Source: Carettochelys insculpta
Taxonomy: Eukaryota; Chordata; Testudines; Carettochelyidae
DNA: 64,000 nt
Assembly: GCF_033958435.1 (NCBI RefSeq)
Contig: NC_134138.1
Location: forward strand, 270,421,798-270,485,797
Direction of reading: 5' to 3'
Below the pieces are notes generated by a model, which made no database searches, was not told the origin of the DNA, and worked only from the letters and a program-made list of their open reading frames with translations. A program made the position numbers and the translations under genes. Below, piece after piece: positions 1 to 10,151 of this stretch (position 1 is the stretch's first letter; each line of letters begins with the position of its first letter).

Positions 1-920
1 AAATCAAATGGACTTTCAGATCATCTTAAGTGCTTTCACTGAAGCATACAAGAATCTTGGCCTCACACTGAACATCAAAAAGACCAAGGTGCACCACCAA
101 CTTTTGCCCATCTGGCAATCTCATGTACCTTATATTGAAGTCAATGGAGAAATGCTGGAAAATGTGGAGCACTTCCCATACCTTGGAAGTCATCTTTCCA
201 CTAAAGTCGACATTGATGCAGAAATCCAGCATCATCTGAGCTGTGCAAGCTCTGCTCTCACCTGCCTCAGGCAAAGGGTCTTTGAGAACAAGGACATCTA
301 TCCCAAGACAAAGCTCTGTGCAGTTGTTGTTCCAATGCTACCGTAAGCATGTGAAACTTGGACAACATACAATTGTCATTTGAAGGCACTTGGACAATAT
401 CATCAACGCTGCCTCAGGAGAATCCTAAATATTTCTTGGGAGGATAGGCGCACGAACATAAGCATTCTGGAAGAGGCAAACATGACCAGCATTGAAGTCA
501 TTATCATTCATCAGCAACTTCATTGGACTGGTCACGTGGTTTGGATGTCTGATCAGTGCCTTCCAAAATAGATTCTGTTTTCCATGTTGGCGGAAGGACA
601 GAGGAGTGTTGGAGGCCAGCGGAAGCGATATAAGGACATGCTGAAGGCACACATGAAAAAGTGCAGCATTAGTTTAGACACTTGGGAGAACCTTACCCAA
701 GACTGTCCCCAGTGAAGAACAGCAATCCGTGAGGAGATGGTGCACTTTGAGAGGTCCTGCCACAGTGCAGATGAAGAGAGGCGGAGAAGAATAAAAGAGC
801 ATCAAAAACTGATCTGTGCACTGGTGTCTGGATATAGAGGTGTCTCCATACGTCAGCTGCAGGCAGGACCTGCACCACTGTCCCTCCAGGAGCAGATGAG
901 TGGAGCATAGGAAGAGATGA
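1..920 (+). mobile_element. LINE fragment: C-terminal part of a reverse-transcriptase ORF, cut by the window edge
   Basis: The translation of 8-346 has the look of the region after the catalytic core of a non-LTR reverse transcriptase: a segment resembling AYKNLGLTLNIKKTK, then YLGSHLS, then a long helical stretch. A stop at about 343 ends that frame, but homology continues after shifts through an ETWTTY-like motif (about 350), a QRCLRRILNISWEDRR segment (about 400-450) and an HWTGHV motif (about 520). A Lys/Arg-rich tail follows near 770-810. The second copy at 29.98-30.5 kb aligns throughout and extends to a degenerate zinc-finger-like end. The copy is inactive, lacks the endonuclease and catalytic RT motifs within this window, and probably starts upstream. 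The LINE clade is not certain. Confidence 0.8.
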
Positions 921-985
921 CATGAGTGGGGCCTGTCCGATTGTGAGGCCACAGAGGCAACACAGAGATGGGGCTGGTGATCTGC

Positions 986-1283
986 TAGGCCTGGTCTACA
1001 TTAGGCAGGTAAGGTGATTGCAGACACACAATTCTAGCTATGGCAATTGTGTAGCTATAATCAATTTATCTGCAATCAACTAACCTGGCCGTGTCCACAG
1101 AGGGAGGTTGATGGGAGAAACTCTTTCATTGATCTCCCTTACTCCTCACAATATTGAGGAGTACAGAGGGTGACTGCCAACCCCAGATAGTTGGATTTCG
1201 CACATCTCTACCAGGCATGTAAAATGGAACCCAGAAGATTGATCCTGAACCAATCAATTTTTTGCATAGTCTAGACCTACTCC
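986..1283 (+). mobile_element. Harbinger-type MITE, family A, copy 1
   Basis: The left end (GCCTGGTCTACATTAGGC-like, 988) and right end (AGTCTAGACCTACTCC-like) are imperfect inverted repeats. Inside is the family hallmark, a near-palindrome ACAATTCTAGCTA...TGTAGCTATAAT (1027-1060), then a GGGAGGTTGATGGGAGAAA segment and a CTCCTCA...TGAGGAG hairpin (1142-1160). It is alignable end to end with the copies at 1.5, 22.3, 38.5, 41.9, 44.7 and 60.2 kb. It has no coding capacity. Confidence 0.8.
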
Positions 1284-1524
1284 TACAGGTAAGAATTAAT
1301 AGCAGATAACTTGGGAGCAGGAGGGTCATCACAAAGATACCTCTTTGTGAGCCACATATCCCTTGCTAGGGTGCTCCTGGGGAATTGCTTGAGGCTGGGC
1401 TGTTCAAGCACACTCTGGCCCTAATCAGTTTACACCAGCTCTTGTTTTTTGGGAGGCAGGAGAGGGTCCTTCCAAGAAAAACAATTTTAAAAGGCGCATT
1501 AGTGGAGCTCAGCAACACAACACT

Positions 1525-1824
1525 AGGGTATGTTTATAGTAGACCAAGAAAGTTAACCGCAGATTTGAAATTCTTACCATGCCAATTGTGTAGCTAAAAT
1601 TGATGTATCTGCACTCAGCTAACTTGTCTGTCTACAAAAGGGAAGGTCAATGGGAAAGTTTCTCCCTTCCACCTCCCTTACTTCTCACTTCTTGTGAGGA
1701 GTACAGGGGTTGACTGTGACCCCTGAGACCTCGATTTTATGGTACCAAACAAGACATGTGAAATTGAACCTTGGAAGATTGACCCTGAGTGGGTCAACCT
1801 TCCATGGTAGTGTAGATAAGCTCC
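1525..1824 (+). mobile_element. Harbinger-type MITE, family A, copy 2
   Basis: This has the same architecture as the copy 240 bp upstream and the same orientation. The left end reads GGTATGTTTATAGTAGACC-like and the right end GGTAGTGTAGATAAGCTCC. The internal CAATTGTGTAGCTAAAATTG motif, the GGTCAATGGGAAAGTTTCTC segment and the TTGTGAGGAGTACAGGGGTT hairpin are present. It is more diverged from the other copies than is the one at 22.3 kb. Confidence 0.75.
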
Positions 1825-1863
1825 TAGAAAGAAATGGAAATATGACCCAATGACAGAGATTAG

Positions 1864-2574
1864 AGCTGTGTCTACACGTGCACTCTACTTCGAAGTAGCG
1901 GCACTAACTTCGAAATAGCGCCCGTCGTGGCTACACGCGTCGGGCGCTATTTCGAAGTTAACTTCGACGTTAGGCGGCGAGACGTCGAAGTCGCTAACGT
2001 CATGAGGGGATCGGAATAGCGCCCTGCTTCGACGTCCAACGTCAAAGTAGGGACCGTGTAGATGATCCGCGTCCCGCAACGTCGAAATTGTGGGGTCCTC
2101 CATGGCAGCCATCAGCTGGGGGGTTGAGAGACGCTGTCTCTCCAGCCCGTGCGGGGCTCTATGGTCACCGTGTGCAGCAGCCCTTAGCCCAGGGCTTCTG
2201 GCTGCTGCTGCTGCAGCGGGGGATTCATGCTGCATGCACAGGGTCTGCAACTCGTTGTCGGCTCTGTGTATCTTGTGCTGTTTAGTGCAAGTGTGTCTGG
2301 GAGGGGCCCTTTAAGGGAGCGGCTGGCTGTTGAGTCCGCCCTGTGACCCTGTCTGCAGCTGTGCCTGGCACCCTTATTTCGATGTGTGCTACTGTGGCGT
2401 GTAGACGTTCCCTCGCTGCGCCTATTTCGATGTGGTGCTGCGCAACGTCGATGTTGAACATCGACGTTGCCAGCCCTGGAGGACGTGTAGACGTTATTCA
2501 TCGAAATAGCCTATTTCGATGTCGCCACATCGAAATAGGCTACTTCGATGTAGGCTTCACGTGTAGATGTAGCC
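1864..2574. mobile_element. GC-rich 711-bp terminal-inverted-repeat element, copy 1
   Basis: The terminal inverted repeats are AGCTGTGTCTACACGTGC on the left and CACGTGTAGATGTAGCC on the right, flanked on both sides by the trinucleotide TAG (1861-1863 and 2575-2577), consistent with a 3-bp target duplication. Both subterminal regions are packed with TTCGA/TCGAA motifs (ATTTCGATG, CATCGAAATAG, CTTCGAAGTAG), far denser than in the flanks. The middle (2100-2370) is GC-rich and lacks them. A 121-codon frame on the minus strand (1885-2250) is also open in the second copy at 53.0 kb. The termini and duplication size fit a non-autonomous PIF/Harbinger derivative. No transposase is encoded. Confidence 0.8.
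1905..1960. repeat. Perfect 20-bp inverted repeat with a 16-bp loop
   Basis: Arm 1905-1924 (TAACTTCGAAATAGCGCCCG) is the exact reverse complement of arm 1941-1960, with loop 1925-1940. It lies inside the left subterminal region of the GC-rich element and is absent at the corresponding place of the second copy, so it was gained here or lost there. The loop contains GGCTACACGCG, which resembles the element's own terminus. Confidence 0.9.
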
Positions 2575-2577
2575 TAG

Positions 2578-3799
2578 AAGTGTAAAAGCAACATAATGCT
2601 TCTAATGCAAGGAGAATGGTGGTAGGGGGAATTTTGAATGAACAAGCCCCAAGAGAAAAAGGAAGATCTACAGGAAAGGTTCAAGGCTATGGGGTAGGGA
2701 AGGGAGCTTTATTCCTTTGCACAGATTTCTTTGGACAAGTCACTCAACCTCCTTTCTCCTCACTTTCCTTTCTGTAAAATGCTGAGACTCACTTCACAGG
2801 AGACTGGTGTGGCTCACTCATACAGAATCACAGGGTCTGATTCTGATCTTCCATACCCTACTTTGACAGCAGTGTAATTGCAGTGTAATTATCCTGGATT
2901 TAAACCAGATGCAAGTGAGATAAGGTTCTCATTATAAACGAAATGCTGACTCTCTAGGCCTTTGCTAAAACCCATCCATCTGCCAGTAGTTACATGTGAT
3001 GGGTCTCTCCCTTGGGGACAATTTTTCTGAAACATTCTGGGCAACCTGGACAAGGCATTAGGAAGAAAATGGGGTTGCAAAATTTGGCTGGGTTTGGTTT
3101 CTGGGATATTTTGCTAATTTACTTTCATCTTGTCTCTAATTTCCTGATATGGCTTGGCCTACAAGCATATGTAAATCTGTCAGGTTTTGGGAGAAGTAGT
3201 GCCTTTGGGTAGCTTTGGTGAGTAAATTATTGATTCACTCGTAGATGATTCTAGAATCCCCTGGATACCTCACCACAGCATGTATGTATGGTTCAGAACA
3301 AAAGCCTGCTGAAGTCAATATGGAAGGACTAAATAAATATGTACACCTGCATGGAACTTGGAGGGAGGAGTACAGGTTGTAGGGGGGAAGAGTTTGAAGG
3401 GGGCATGAGAAAGTCAGTCTGTGTACACATGGTCTGGAATGCTAGCAGGAGTAGCAACATATCTGTAAACACTTCTCTGAGCAAAAAGTCCATTTGATTT
3501 TATAGGCATGAAGTCTTTTCCTGTCATTACCCGGCACACGGCGCATGAAGTAAATAAACCTTTCCATGTGTCAATTTAAAGATAGATACGGGCTAAAGAG
3601 GTGTATGGGGCTTTGTTCAGGAACAAATAGAGCCCTTAGTAAGCATTGTTGGTACTTCAGTTCTATGGCTTCATCACTCTGTGAATTTCATCATACTGAA
3701 ATGAAGTGGTGAGCTCAGTCCAGCCCCAGATGTATACTGTAGCATCCACAGCTTAACGGGTACAGAGGCAAAAGACCGAATGGACAGGGAGAAGACAGA
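2578..3799. other. No gene recognised; two faint old repeats
   Basis: At 2729-2790 there is a segment resembling the tail shared by MIR and L2 repeats (a GGACAAGTCACTCAACCTCC-like string followed by a TGTAAAATG-like string). At 2835-2930 a CTGATTCTGATCTT...TGTAATT segment resembles an ancient sauropsid interspersed repeat. No other supported feature, and the reading frames are short. Confidence 0.5.
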
Positions 3800-4062
3800 T
3801 TTTTGAGCCCGGAAGGGACAGGCTGAGCAGCTAGTCTGACGACTAGATGACTCTTGCAGCCATTCTAACCTTGTGTTTTTATGGTAACATAGGTCACGGG
3901 ACCTCATCCAGGAACCCATGCAGCAAACCTTATCTTCTGTTTGCATTACAGCACATCTTTTCATAAGACATTCAGCCTTGATTTAAAGACTTAAGTGATG
4001 GAGAATCTACCAGTCCCTTAGGATCGAGTTCTTGTAACACTGGTGCACCACGGACGTAGATG
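3800..4062 (-). mobile_element. CR1/L3-like LINE 3' fragment
   Basis: Read on the plus strand, this region shows the reverse complement of a familiar LINE 3' region: TTTTGAGCCCGGAAGGGACA, then GCTAGTCTGACGACTAGATG, then CTTGATTTAAAGACTTAAGT, then GATGGAGAATCTACCA. The same order of landmarks is found in the CR1/L3 group. It is strongly decayed and has no open frame. Exact ends are not resolved. Confidence 0.65.
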
Positions 4063-5374
4063 TCTGCTGAGCACTAACAAATTCATAGCTGGAAGCCAGA
4101 CAAGCTCACCTATATATTAGAATAGTTGAAGATAGGTGTTAGATTTGTAAGACTCTGCTGTAGACTGCTGCATGTGCTAATCTTCCTTGTAACGTCTGTA
4201 GCCCACACTGCTAGGTAAAATATGTTTGCTTCGTAACTGTTGCCGTTCTGAACTTGGGAACCTAGGCAGAAAGAGCGGTTCTCCCAGCCATTAAAAAGAA
4301 CTAAATGGGGCATGGTAGGTCAATTTTGCCCCATGCACCCACAAAGTAGTTTTGTGTGGGAATGCTCATCCCATTCATTTAAACTCTGGGGGAATGGCAT
4401 ATAAAGATACTCATTTGAAGAAATAACTATGTCTGTTGCTGTTTGAACTCTCTCTGGGCCAGAGATGTCAAACTGCAGCAGAGCTCCCCAGTGCTGCCCT
4501 TGGGTCCAGCCTGAAAGGCATTTTGAATTGACAGATTACGACAACTCTTGTTATTCATGTGTATCTCATTTTGTGCCTGTGCATTTGCTTGCATTAACCT
4601 GTAAATACCTTTCTTGTCTGAGTTCAGAAATCCTTACTTTACCGTAGGCGTGGCTACGAACATTGTCACTGGCATGAAATTTGCAGTACAAATTAAGCTG
4701 GGGTGAGCGATTGGTCTCTTGGAAGGGGAAGCAACCTGAAATATTTTGCCATTGTTGGTGTGACACTATCACTAAGTCCAGCGTGCCTGGGGCCAGGGGG
4801 GCAGTATGATCTGGAGTGCCAAAGGGGACTCCATCATAAGACTGGTATCAGCGGTTCACATTGTTACGGGGTTGGTGAAATTTAATTATGGAGCACACCG
4901 CAGCATAGGGGTGTCTGTCCTGTTCTTTGACAGTGCCTTAGGTTGATACCCACAGTCACGAGCCATGCCAGAGTGTGTCACATTCTCCCTGGTTAATTAC
5001 CCCTGCTGTTTAAAAACGTGCATCCTATTTCTAGTCTGAATGCACCGTCAGGTTAGGATGGGATGGGATGTGCAGGAAATACACTTGTAGCTGCCTATGC
5101 CATCCGGCTAAGTACAGTATTTCAGCCTGCAGGGGTGTGATGCTTGCTGTTTTCATGAGCTGTGTTTAAACCCACACAAAGCATCCCTTGCTGAGAGGGC
5201 TGAAACCTGTTTTGTTTGTTTGAATGATCACTCGATAGCACCGACTTCAAGTAACCCATCCTAGTGGCATGAGAGATGAGTAAGTAAACTTTGGTGATTG
5301 GGTTAGCGGGGCGTGAGAGGGAACTTACAAAGCATTTGAGTAACTGGGAAGAAATGGACCTCCCAGCACAACAG
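4063..5374. other. No feature recognised
   Basis: Unique-looking sequence of ordinary composition. I see no repeat family, no splice-flanked conserved frame and no RNA gene in it. A short GGATGGGATGGGATG run at about 5057 is a trivial tandem. Confidence 0.5.
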
Positions 5375-5697
5375 AATTAAGCTGACAATGCCATGGCAAT
5401 GCCATTTCCTGGCTCCCATCCACTTCTTGGAGCCAGAAAACTAACCAGGGCTGCTGTCCTGCTCAGTTTCCTGGCTCTACAAGCTGAGGGGACCTGGGAG
5501 CCAGGCTTCTGCCTGTTCCCACCTCCCTGCCACTCTGAGGACTGGAAAACTGCTACTGTCCCGGGCAGCAAAAGTCAGGCTGCTGTTGCTGATGGGAGCA
5601 GTTTCCCTGCTCTTGTCAGGAACAGCAGTTGTGTTAACCCAAGACACATGCAACTTGATCATGTGTATCTCGAGAGTTGACTCTAGTGTAGACACAA
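5375..5697. repeat. Decayed foldback/MITE-like element
   Basis: Internal inverted segments CCTGGCTCCCATCCA and TTGGAGCCAG (about 5408-5430) and a GGGAGCCAGG further on can fold back. The right edge CTCTAGTGTAGACACAA (about 5680-5697) matches the right terminus type of the window's MITEs. The left end is not recognisable, so this is a tentative call. Confidence 0.4.
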
Positions 5698-7271
5698 ACT
5701 GGTGATAAGGAGGACTCATGTTTTAAATGAGAGAGAAGCAAAATCAGCCCCTGCGTACTGATTACATTTCAATACAGAGAGATCCCTACTTTCTTTCTTA
5801 AATTTGCCCTGTAGATTTGCTGGCATCCAATATTCTTTTTTAATTCCCAGCCCTGACACACCTCTCAGGCCAGAGGGAATGTCTCCACTGGAGATAATGG
5901 TTTTACATCAGCATGTAACTCTAATGGGAGGGGAGAACTGGGGCCTCAGCCTTAAGCACTGCTGTTTAAGGATTCTTGGGCAGCGTTGAACCACTGCTTC
6001 ATCCTACCTCAGAGGGGCTTGCATGCCAGCTGGCGGGAGAAGTGATGCCTTTGGAAGGAAAGACACAACTGTAACTGACTCCAATCAATCTTTAAGCAAG
6101 CTAAAAAAAAATCACACCATTGTCAGGTTTAGTGCCTGGTTTGGGGCTTTATTGGATGCTGGTCAAGGGAAGGAGACAGTTGGAAAAGGTTGACGAGAGG
6201 CAGGCTCCCTATAATGGAGAGGTTCCAACCCTGGCTCCTCATGGAATGTGCTGTGGGCAGGTTATTTTGGTGCTTTTCACTCTCAGCCTGGGAGGGCCTG
6301 AAATCCATAGGGAAGCTCTGAATCAGCCAGCAGAGCCAGTTCTGAACAATTGCACAAGCCAACCTTCTCGTTCCCTGTCCTCGCTGGGAGTCGGGGGAGT
6401 GGGGAAGCGCTAACGTGGCTCCGGACTGGAGTAACACTTTCAAAGCAAGGAAATAAATTTGCCAGGGCTGCTTGTTCCTGAATGACCTGTTCCTGAGGGG
6501 AACAGCTGATTTTCACAGTGAAGCCATCCTCTGTCACTATGCTCCGGAGAGCTTGACAATGGAGCTCATTCACTACCTTTGCCTCAGCCTCCTCTGACTC
6601 ACGTCCACTTCTGTGGGTTTTTTTCTTTAAACCCAGCACAGAGATTGTCAGGTTGTAGGCAGTACAATGTATCTCACAGTCAGAAAACTAAATAACTCCT
6701 CCAATATTCACCCTGATAGGCAATGGATTTCGAGTTGCTGTGCTGCTTTTTTCCCTCCCCTCCCGCCCTTTGCCAATGTTTCTCATAAAAAAAAAAAAAA
6801 GAAAAGCACATTATACTCAATGAACAAAATATAGTGAAGGAAGTCTTGAACAGAAGCCCTATTATGCTTGGAGCAGTTGTCTTTAGTTCGGCGCGATGTG
6901 ACATTCCGTTCCAAGCCTCTGAGTGTTTTCAAAAACATGTGTCCTTTCTGCAAACACTGGGGATGAAGGCCTGAGACTGGAACGTTTTGCCAGGGACTGA
7001 ACAAAGGCGCTGTGCAAAGCTTGTGGGTTGTGGACCATGCGTGCAGCACATAGACTCCTGGCGAGAGGCTCAGGCTCAGAGTTTTTGCTTTTCCAAGACT
7101 GTTCTGGCCTTCCTTTTCCACTAGAGAAGGATCAAATGCCAGCTGCTGCAGTAAACAAGGAGAGACAGGCTGGCCTAGAGCTAAAACCCTGCATTGGAAT
7201 AGCTATGGAACTGGATACTGAAGTTCGGACAGCCCAATGAGGCTTCTGGTTAGAGCTGTCTGAAACAGGTT
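5698..7271. other. No gene recognised; short poly(A)
   Basis: A 14-base A run sits at 6787-6800, followed by AAAGCACATTATAC; it could be the tail of a lost retrocopy but no parent is recognisable. Open frames here, such as 6120-6413, show no conserved motif. Otherwise I see nothing. Confidence 0.45.
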
Positions 7272-7540
7272 TTGGGTAGCTGTGTTAGTTTGTTCTGGCA
7301 AAACAACAAGGAGTCCAGTAGCACCTTAAAGACTAACAATTTCATTCTGGCATACGCTTTTGTGAGTTGCAACTCACTTCATCAGAGGCATGAAATGAAA
7401 GACAAAGGAAACAAATAGTAGAGGTATAGAGACAGGAATGTTAGACCAGAGCTAATTCAATCAGGATGGATGTGGATAAGAAGGTGAGAATACCTACAGT
7501 GGAAAATGAATTATGGTAATGAGACAGCCATTCTGTTTGA
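7272..7540 (-). mobile_element. Penelope 3' untranslated region and 3' end
   Basis: The plus strand reads GGGTAGCTGTGTTAGT, then GGAGTCCAGTAGCACCTTAAAGACTAACAA, then CAACTCACTTCATCAGAGGCATGAAATG. This is the reverse complement of the Penelope 3' end, and the copies at 36.66 kb (minus) and 48.8 kb (plus) share the CTTTAAAGACTA core. It continues to about 7540, where the orientation flips (next entry). Confidence 0.8.
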
Positions 7541-8590
7541 AACAGAATATCCTTGTCTCACAACAGGACCTGGGTGATAGGCCTGTTTTTTCCTACAGGC
7601 AGCCACCCAGCCTCAAGAAAATACTTACTAGCAGCCAGTACTGTACCACTGAAACACTAAGCCAGGAACCTATCCCTGCAACAAACCCTGTTGCCAGCTC
7701 TGTCCATAAATCTATACAAGTGACACCATTACCGGACCTATCCACATCAGCCACACCATCTGGAGCTCATACACCTGCACATCCACTAATGTGATATATG
7801 CCATCATATGCCAGCAATGTCCCTCTGCCATGTACATTGGACAAACTGGACAGTCCCTGTGCCCAAGGATAGAGGGACATAAAACAGACATCAGGAACTG
7901 GAATACACATAAACCTATAGGGGAACACTTTGATCTCCCAAGACATTCAATATTGTAGCAGTTCCCAAACATTTTCTTGTTGTGGAACACTTGGACTTCA
8001 TGGCACTCTCTGTGGAACACTTTATCATTTTTATCTCATCATGCTAACTATGAGGAACATTACCAATGGAAAATATTTCATAATAATATTAATTAAATTA
8101 TTGTATGGTAAACACAACTCAAGAAATAATTATGAAACCAGACATTAACAAAACAAATATAGCAGGGACAACAGATAAACCATCCCAAAATGTATTTTTT
8201 TCCCTGAGAATGGGGAAGAGACCTCCGTTACTCAATTTCAATGGCAGAACACTTTGCCGTAGGTTGCGGAACACCAGTGTTCTGCTGGAACATAGTTCGG
8301 GAAGCAATGCAATATTGAATATTAAAGTAACAATCTTGTTACAAAGACATACAAAGGGAGACATCAGAATTGTAATTCATTTGCAAGTTTGACATTTAAC
8401 CTGGGACTTAACAGAGATCTCAGTTATCTTCCACATTACAAAGTCGATTTCCCCATTTTTTCTATTCACAGGAGTGGCCCCCATCCCACTTAATTTACTG
8501 CTCCCACTGGTCCTATTAATGACAGACAGTGATCTCCCCAAATCTCCCCTCAGGAGAGATGTCTTCCATTCCTGTTCCTGCACCTACTGC
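7541..8590 (+). pseudogene. Penelope ORF C-terminal region (inverted relative to its own 3' end)
   Basis: Frames on the plus strand match the C-terminal half of the Penelope frame at 36.9-38.5 kb. A SYRQPP segment (about 7590) and a loose Cys-rich linker come first. A CTSTNVIYAIICQQCP-like start of the GIY-YIG endonuclease follows at about 7770-7820, with YIGQTGQ at about 7832 and a GHKTDI helix. Next come PRHSI (to 7955), then after the inserted hAT element KVTILLQ (8321 on) and GLNRDLSYLPHY (about 8402-8440). Several frameshifts and stops make it inactive. The usual order would put the 3' end downstream on the same strand. Instead the 3' end lies upstream on the minus strand, so the copy carries an internal inversion. 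The downstream limit (about 8590) is uncertain. Confidence 0.8.
7956..8309. mobile_element. Non-autonomous hAT element inserted in Penelope, 354 bp
   Basis: The ends are TAGCAGTTCCCAAAC on the left and GTTCGGGAAGCAATG on the right, imperfect inverted repeats of the hAT type (TTCCCAAAC core). The 8-bp sequence CAATATTG occurs on both sides (7948-7955 and 8310-8317), the duplication length expected of hAT. Taking out the element and one copy of the 8-mer rejoins the Penelope reading frame across HSI and KVT. The interior is AT-rich with no coding potential. Confidence 0.88.
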
Positions 8591-8904
8591 ATGTGTGATC
8601 ATAAACAAGGCATTTAGGGCTCAGTTTTCAAAGATATTTTAGATACCTCAAGAGGATCCTCAAAAGTTCCTGCCTCCCACTGAAGTAATAAATGTAAACA
8701 TCCATGGGCGTTTGGTGACTAAACACCTGCGAGGATCTGGATTGTAGTGGAAGTTTGGAACACACCAAAGCAGGTTAGGTAACTATTGTATTGACTTGTT
8801 GCCAATTAGGCACCTGTCCATATCTTCATTTGCCTAAAAACCTTTGGAAAATCTGTCATGTCAGCTCCCTCTGAGGATGACAGTACTTCCTTTGCCTAGT
8901 TAGA
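8591..8904. other. No feature recognised
   Basis: Short unique-looking interval between the Penelope remnant and an old interspersed repeat. No supported feature. Confidence 0.4.
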
Positions 8905-9030
8905 CTGTAAACTTTTCCAGGCAAGGACTGTCAACGTGTATTTGTCTATACAATTCCAAGCTTACTGGTGCCGTGATCTCAGTTGGAGGCAGTAGGCCTT
9001 ACAGTAATATAGGCAGATAAAGGTATAACG
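8905..9030 (+). repeat. Ancient interspersed repeat (class unresolved), copy 1
   Basis: Landmarks in order are TAGACTGTAAACTTTTCCAG, GCAAGGACTGTC, a TTGTCTATACAATTCC-like string and TTACAGTAATATAGGCAGATAA. These match, with decay, a repeat whose reverse strand reads GCCCTATTGTGCTAGGCACT at 22.08 kb. Related pieces lie at about 11.06 and 55.87 kb. I cannot place it in a named family from sequence alone. Confidence 0.5.
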
Positions 9031-9119
9031 CCATCCAATGCCTGGAAGTAGCAACTAGACAAATTTAGACTGAAAATAAGGTGTACATTGCTAATGGTGA
9101 AAGTAATTAACTATTGACA

Positions 9120-9315
9120 CAATTTAACAGGGGTTCTGGTAGCTTTTTCATCACTGGAGATTTTAAAATCAAGATTAGATTTTTTTTTTTTTCCTTCTAA
9201 AAGTCCTACTCTAGGAATTGTGTTGGGGGAAGTTCTATAGCCTGTTTTATATACCAGGCCAGAACAGATGATCATAAATGGTCCCCTCTGTCCTTGGAAT
9301 TTATGAAACTATGAG
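9120..9315 (+). mobile_element. CR1/L3-like LINE 3' end
   Basis: The order TTTTTCATCACTGGAGATTT, AAATCAAGATTAGAT, a T-rich slip, CCTACTCTAGGAATTGTGTT, GGCCAGAACAGATGATCATA and GAATTTATGAAACTATGA is the 3' untranslated layout of CR1/L3 LINEs, including the terminal (T)ATGAAACTATGA-like repeats. 5'-truncated and non-coding. Confidence 0.7.
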
Positions 9316-9759
9316 CAAGTGATCCAAATTATATTGTTTCCCACATCAGGCTGTCGGGAAACAAGCTTGTCAGCAGAAGTATTGCAATAAAAGAGAATTC
9401 CATATAATTATCAGAAATGACATAAAAACTGCTATCACCTACGGAAATGGAGTGATATGCAGTAAAGAAGCCTATAGATCATAGACTTTTTATTTTTAAC
9501 TGTAAAAATGAAGGTGATTGCTTATGGTTGAAACTGGACAGGCTTATTCCTGCTCTCAATGTAGCCAATGTCAAAACCCTCATTAATGGCAAACGGAGCA
9601 GCAATGAACCCTTAGAAAATGGGTCACTTATGGCCATTCTGCAAGGTTGGAAAATGGAACTGCACATGTATCTAGCCATTGCAGCACCTGCCTCAACTGC
9701 AGGAAGGGCAATCCAGTGGGAAGCATGCTAACCTGTGTTGTTGGAGACCTCAGATCAAA
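9316..9759. other. No gene recognised
   Basis: Open frames such as 9528-9731 carry no recognisable domain. Nothing supported. Confidence 0.4.
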
Positions 9760-9803
9760 TTCTGGCTCTACCCTAGACTTCCTGTTTGACTTTGGGCAAG
9801 TCA
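9760..9803 (+). repeat. MIR/L2-type short tail
   Basis: GCTCTACCCTAGACTTCCTG followed by TTGACTTTGGGCAAGTCAC is the conserved tail segment common to MIR-like SINEs and L2-like LINEs. The adjoining GCATGCTAACCTGTGTTGTT may be part of the same degenerate tRNA-like head. Confidence 0.45.
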
Positions 9804-10151
9804 CAGAACGTAAGAATGGCCATAATGGGTGAGATAATAGGTCCATCTATCTCATCACGCTGTTTTCCGACAGCGTCCAATGCCAAGTGCCTCAAAGGGA
9901 GTGAACAGATAATCATCAAGTGATTCATTCCCTGATGCCCATTCCCAACTTCTGAAAAACAGAGGCTAGGGACACCACTTCTACCCATCCCACCTAATAG
10001 CCATTGATGGACCTATCCTCCATGAATTTATCTAGCTCTTTTTTTTGTCCCGTGTTAAAGTCCTGGACTTTACAACAACCTCTGGCAAGGAGTTCCACAG
10101 GTTGACTGTGTGCTGTGTGAAGAAATACTTCCCTTTGTTTGCTTTAAATGA

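Noticed and set aside
5050..5075. Interstitial telomere-like repeat (GGTTAGGATGGGATGGG)
   Set aside because: Only one GGTTAGG is present, followed by GGATGGGATG repeats. It is not a (TTAGGG)n array.
6787..6800. Processed pseudogene marked by poly(A)
   Set aside because: A 14-base A run has no coding-like or repeat-like sequence upstream that I can recognise.
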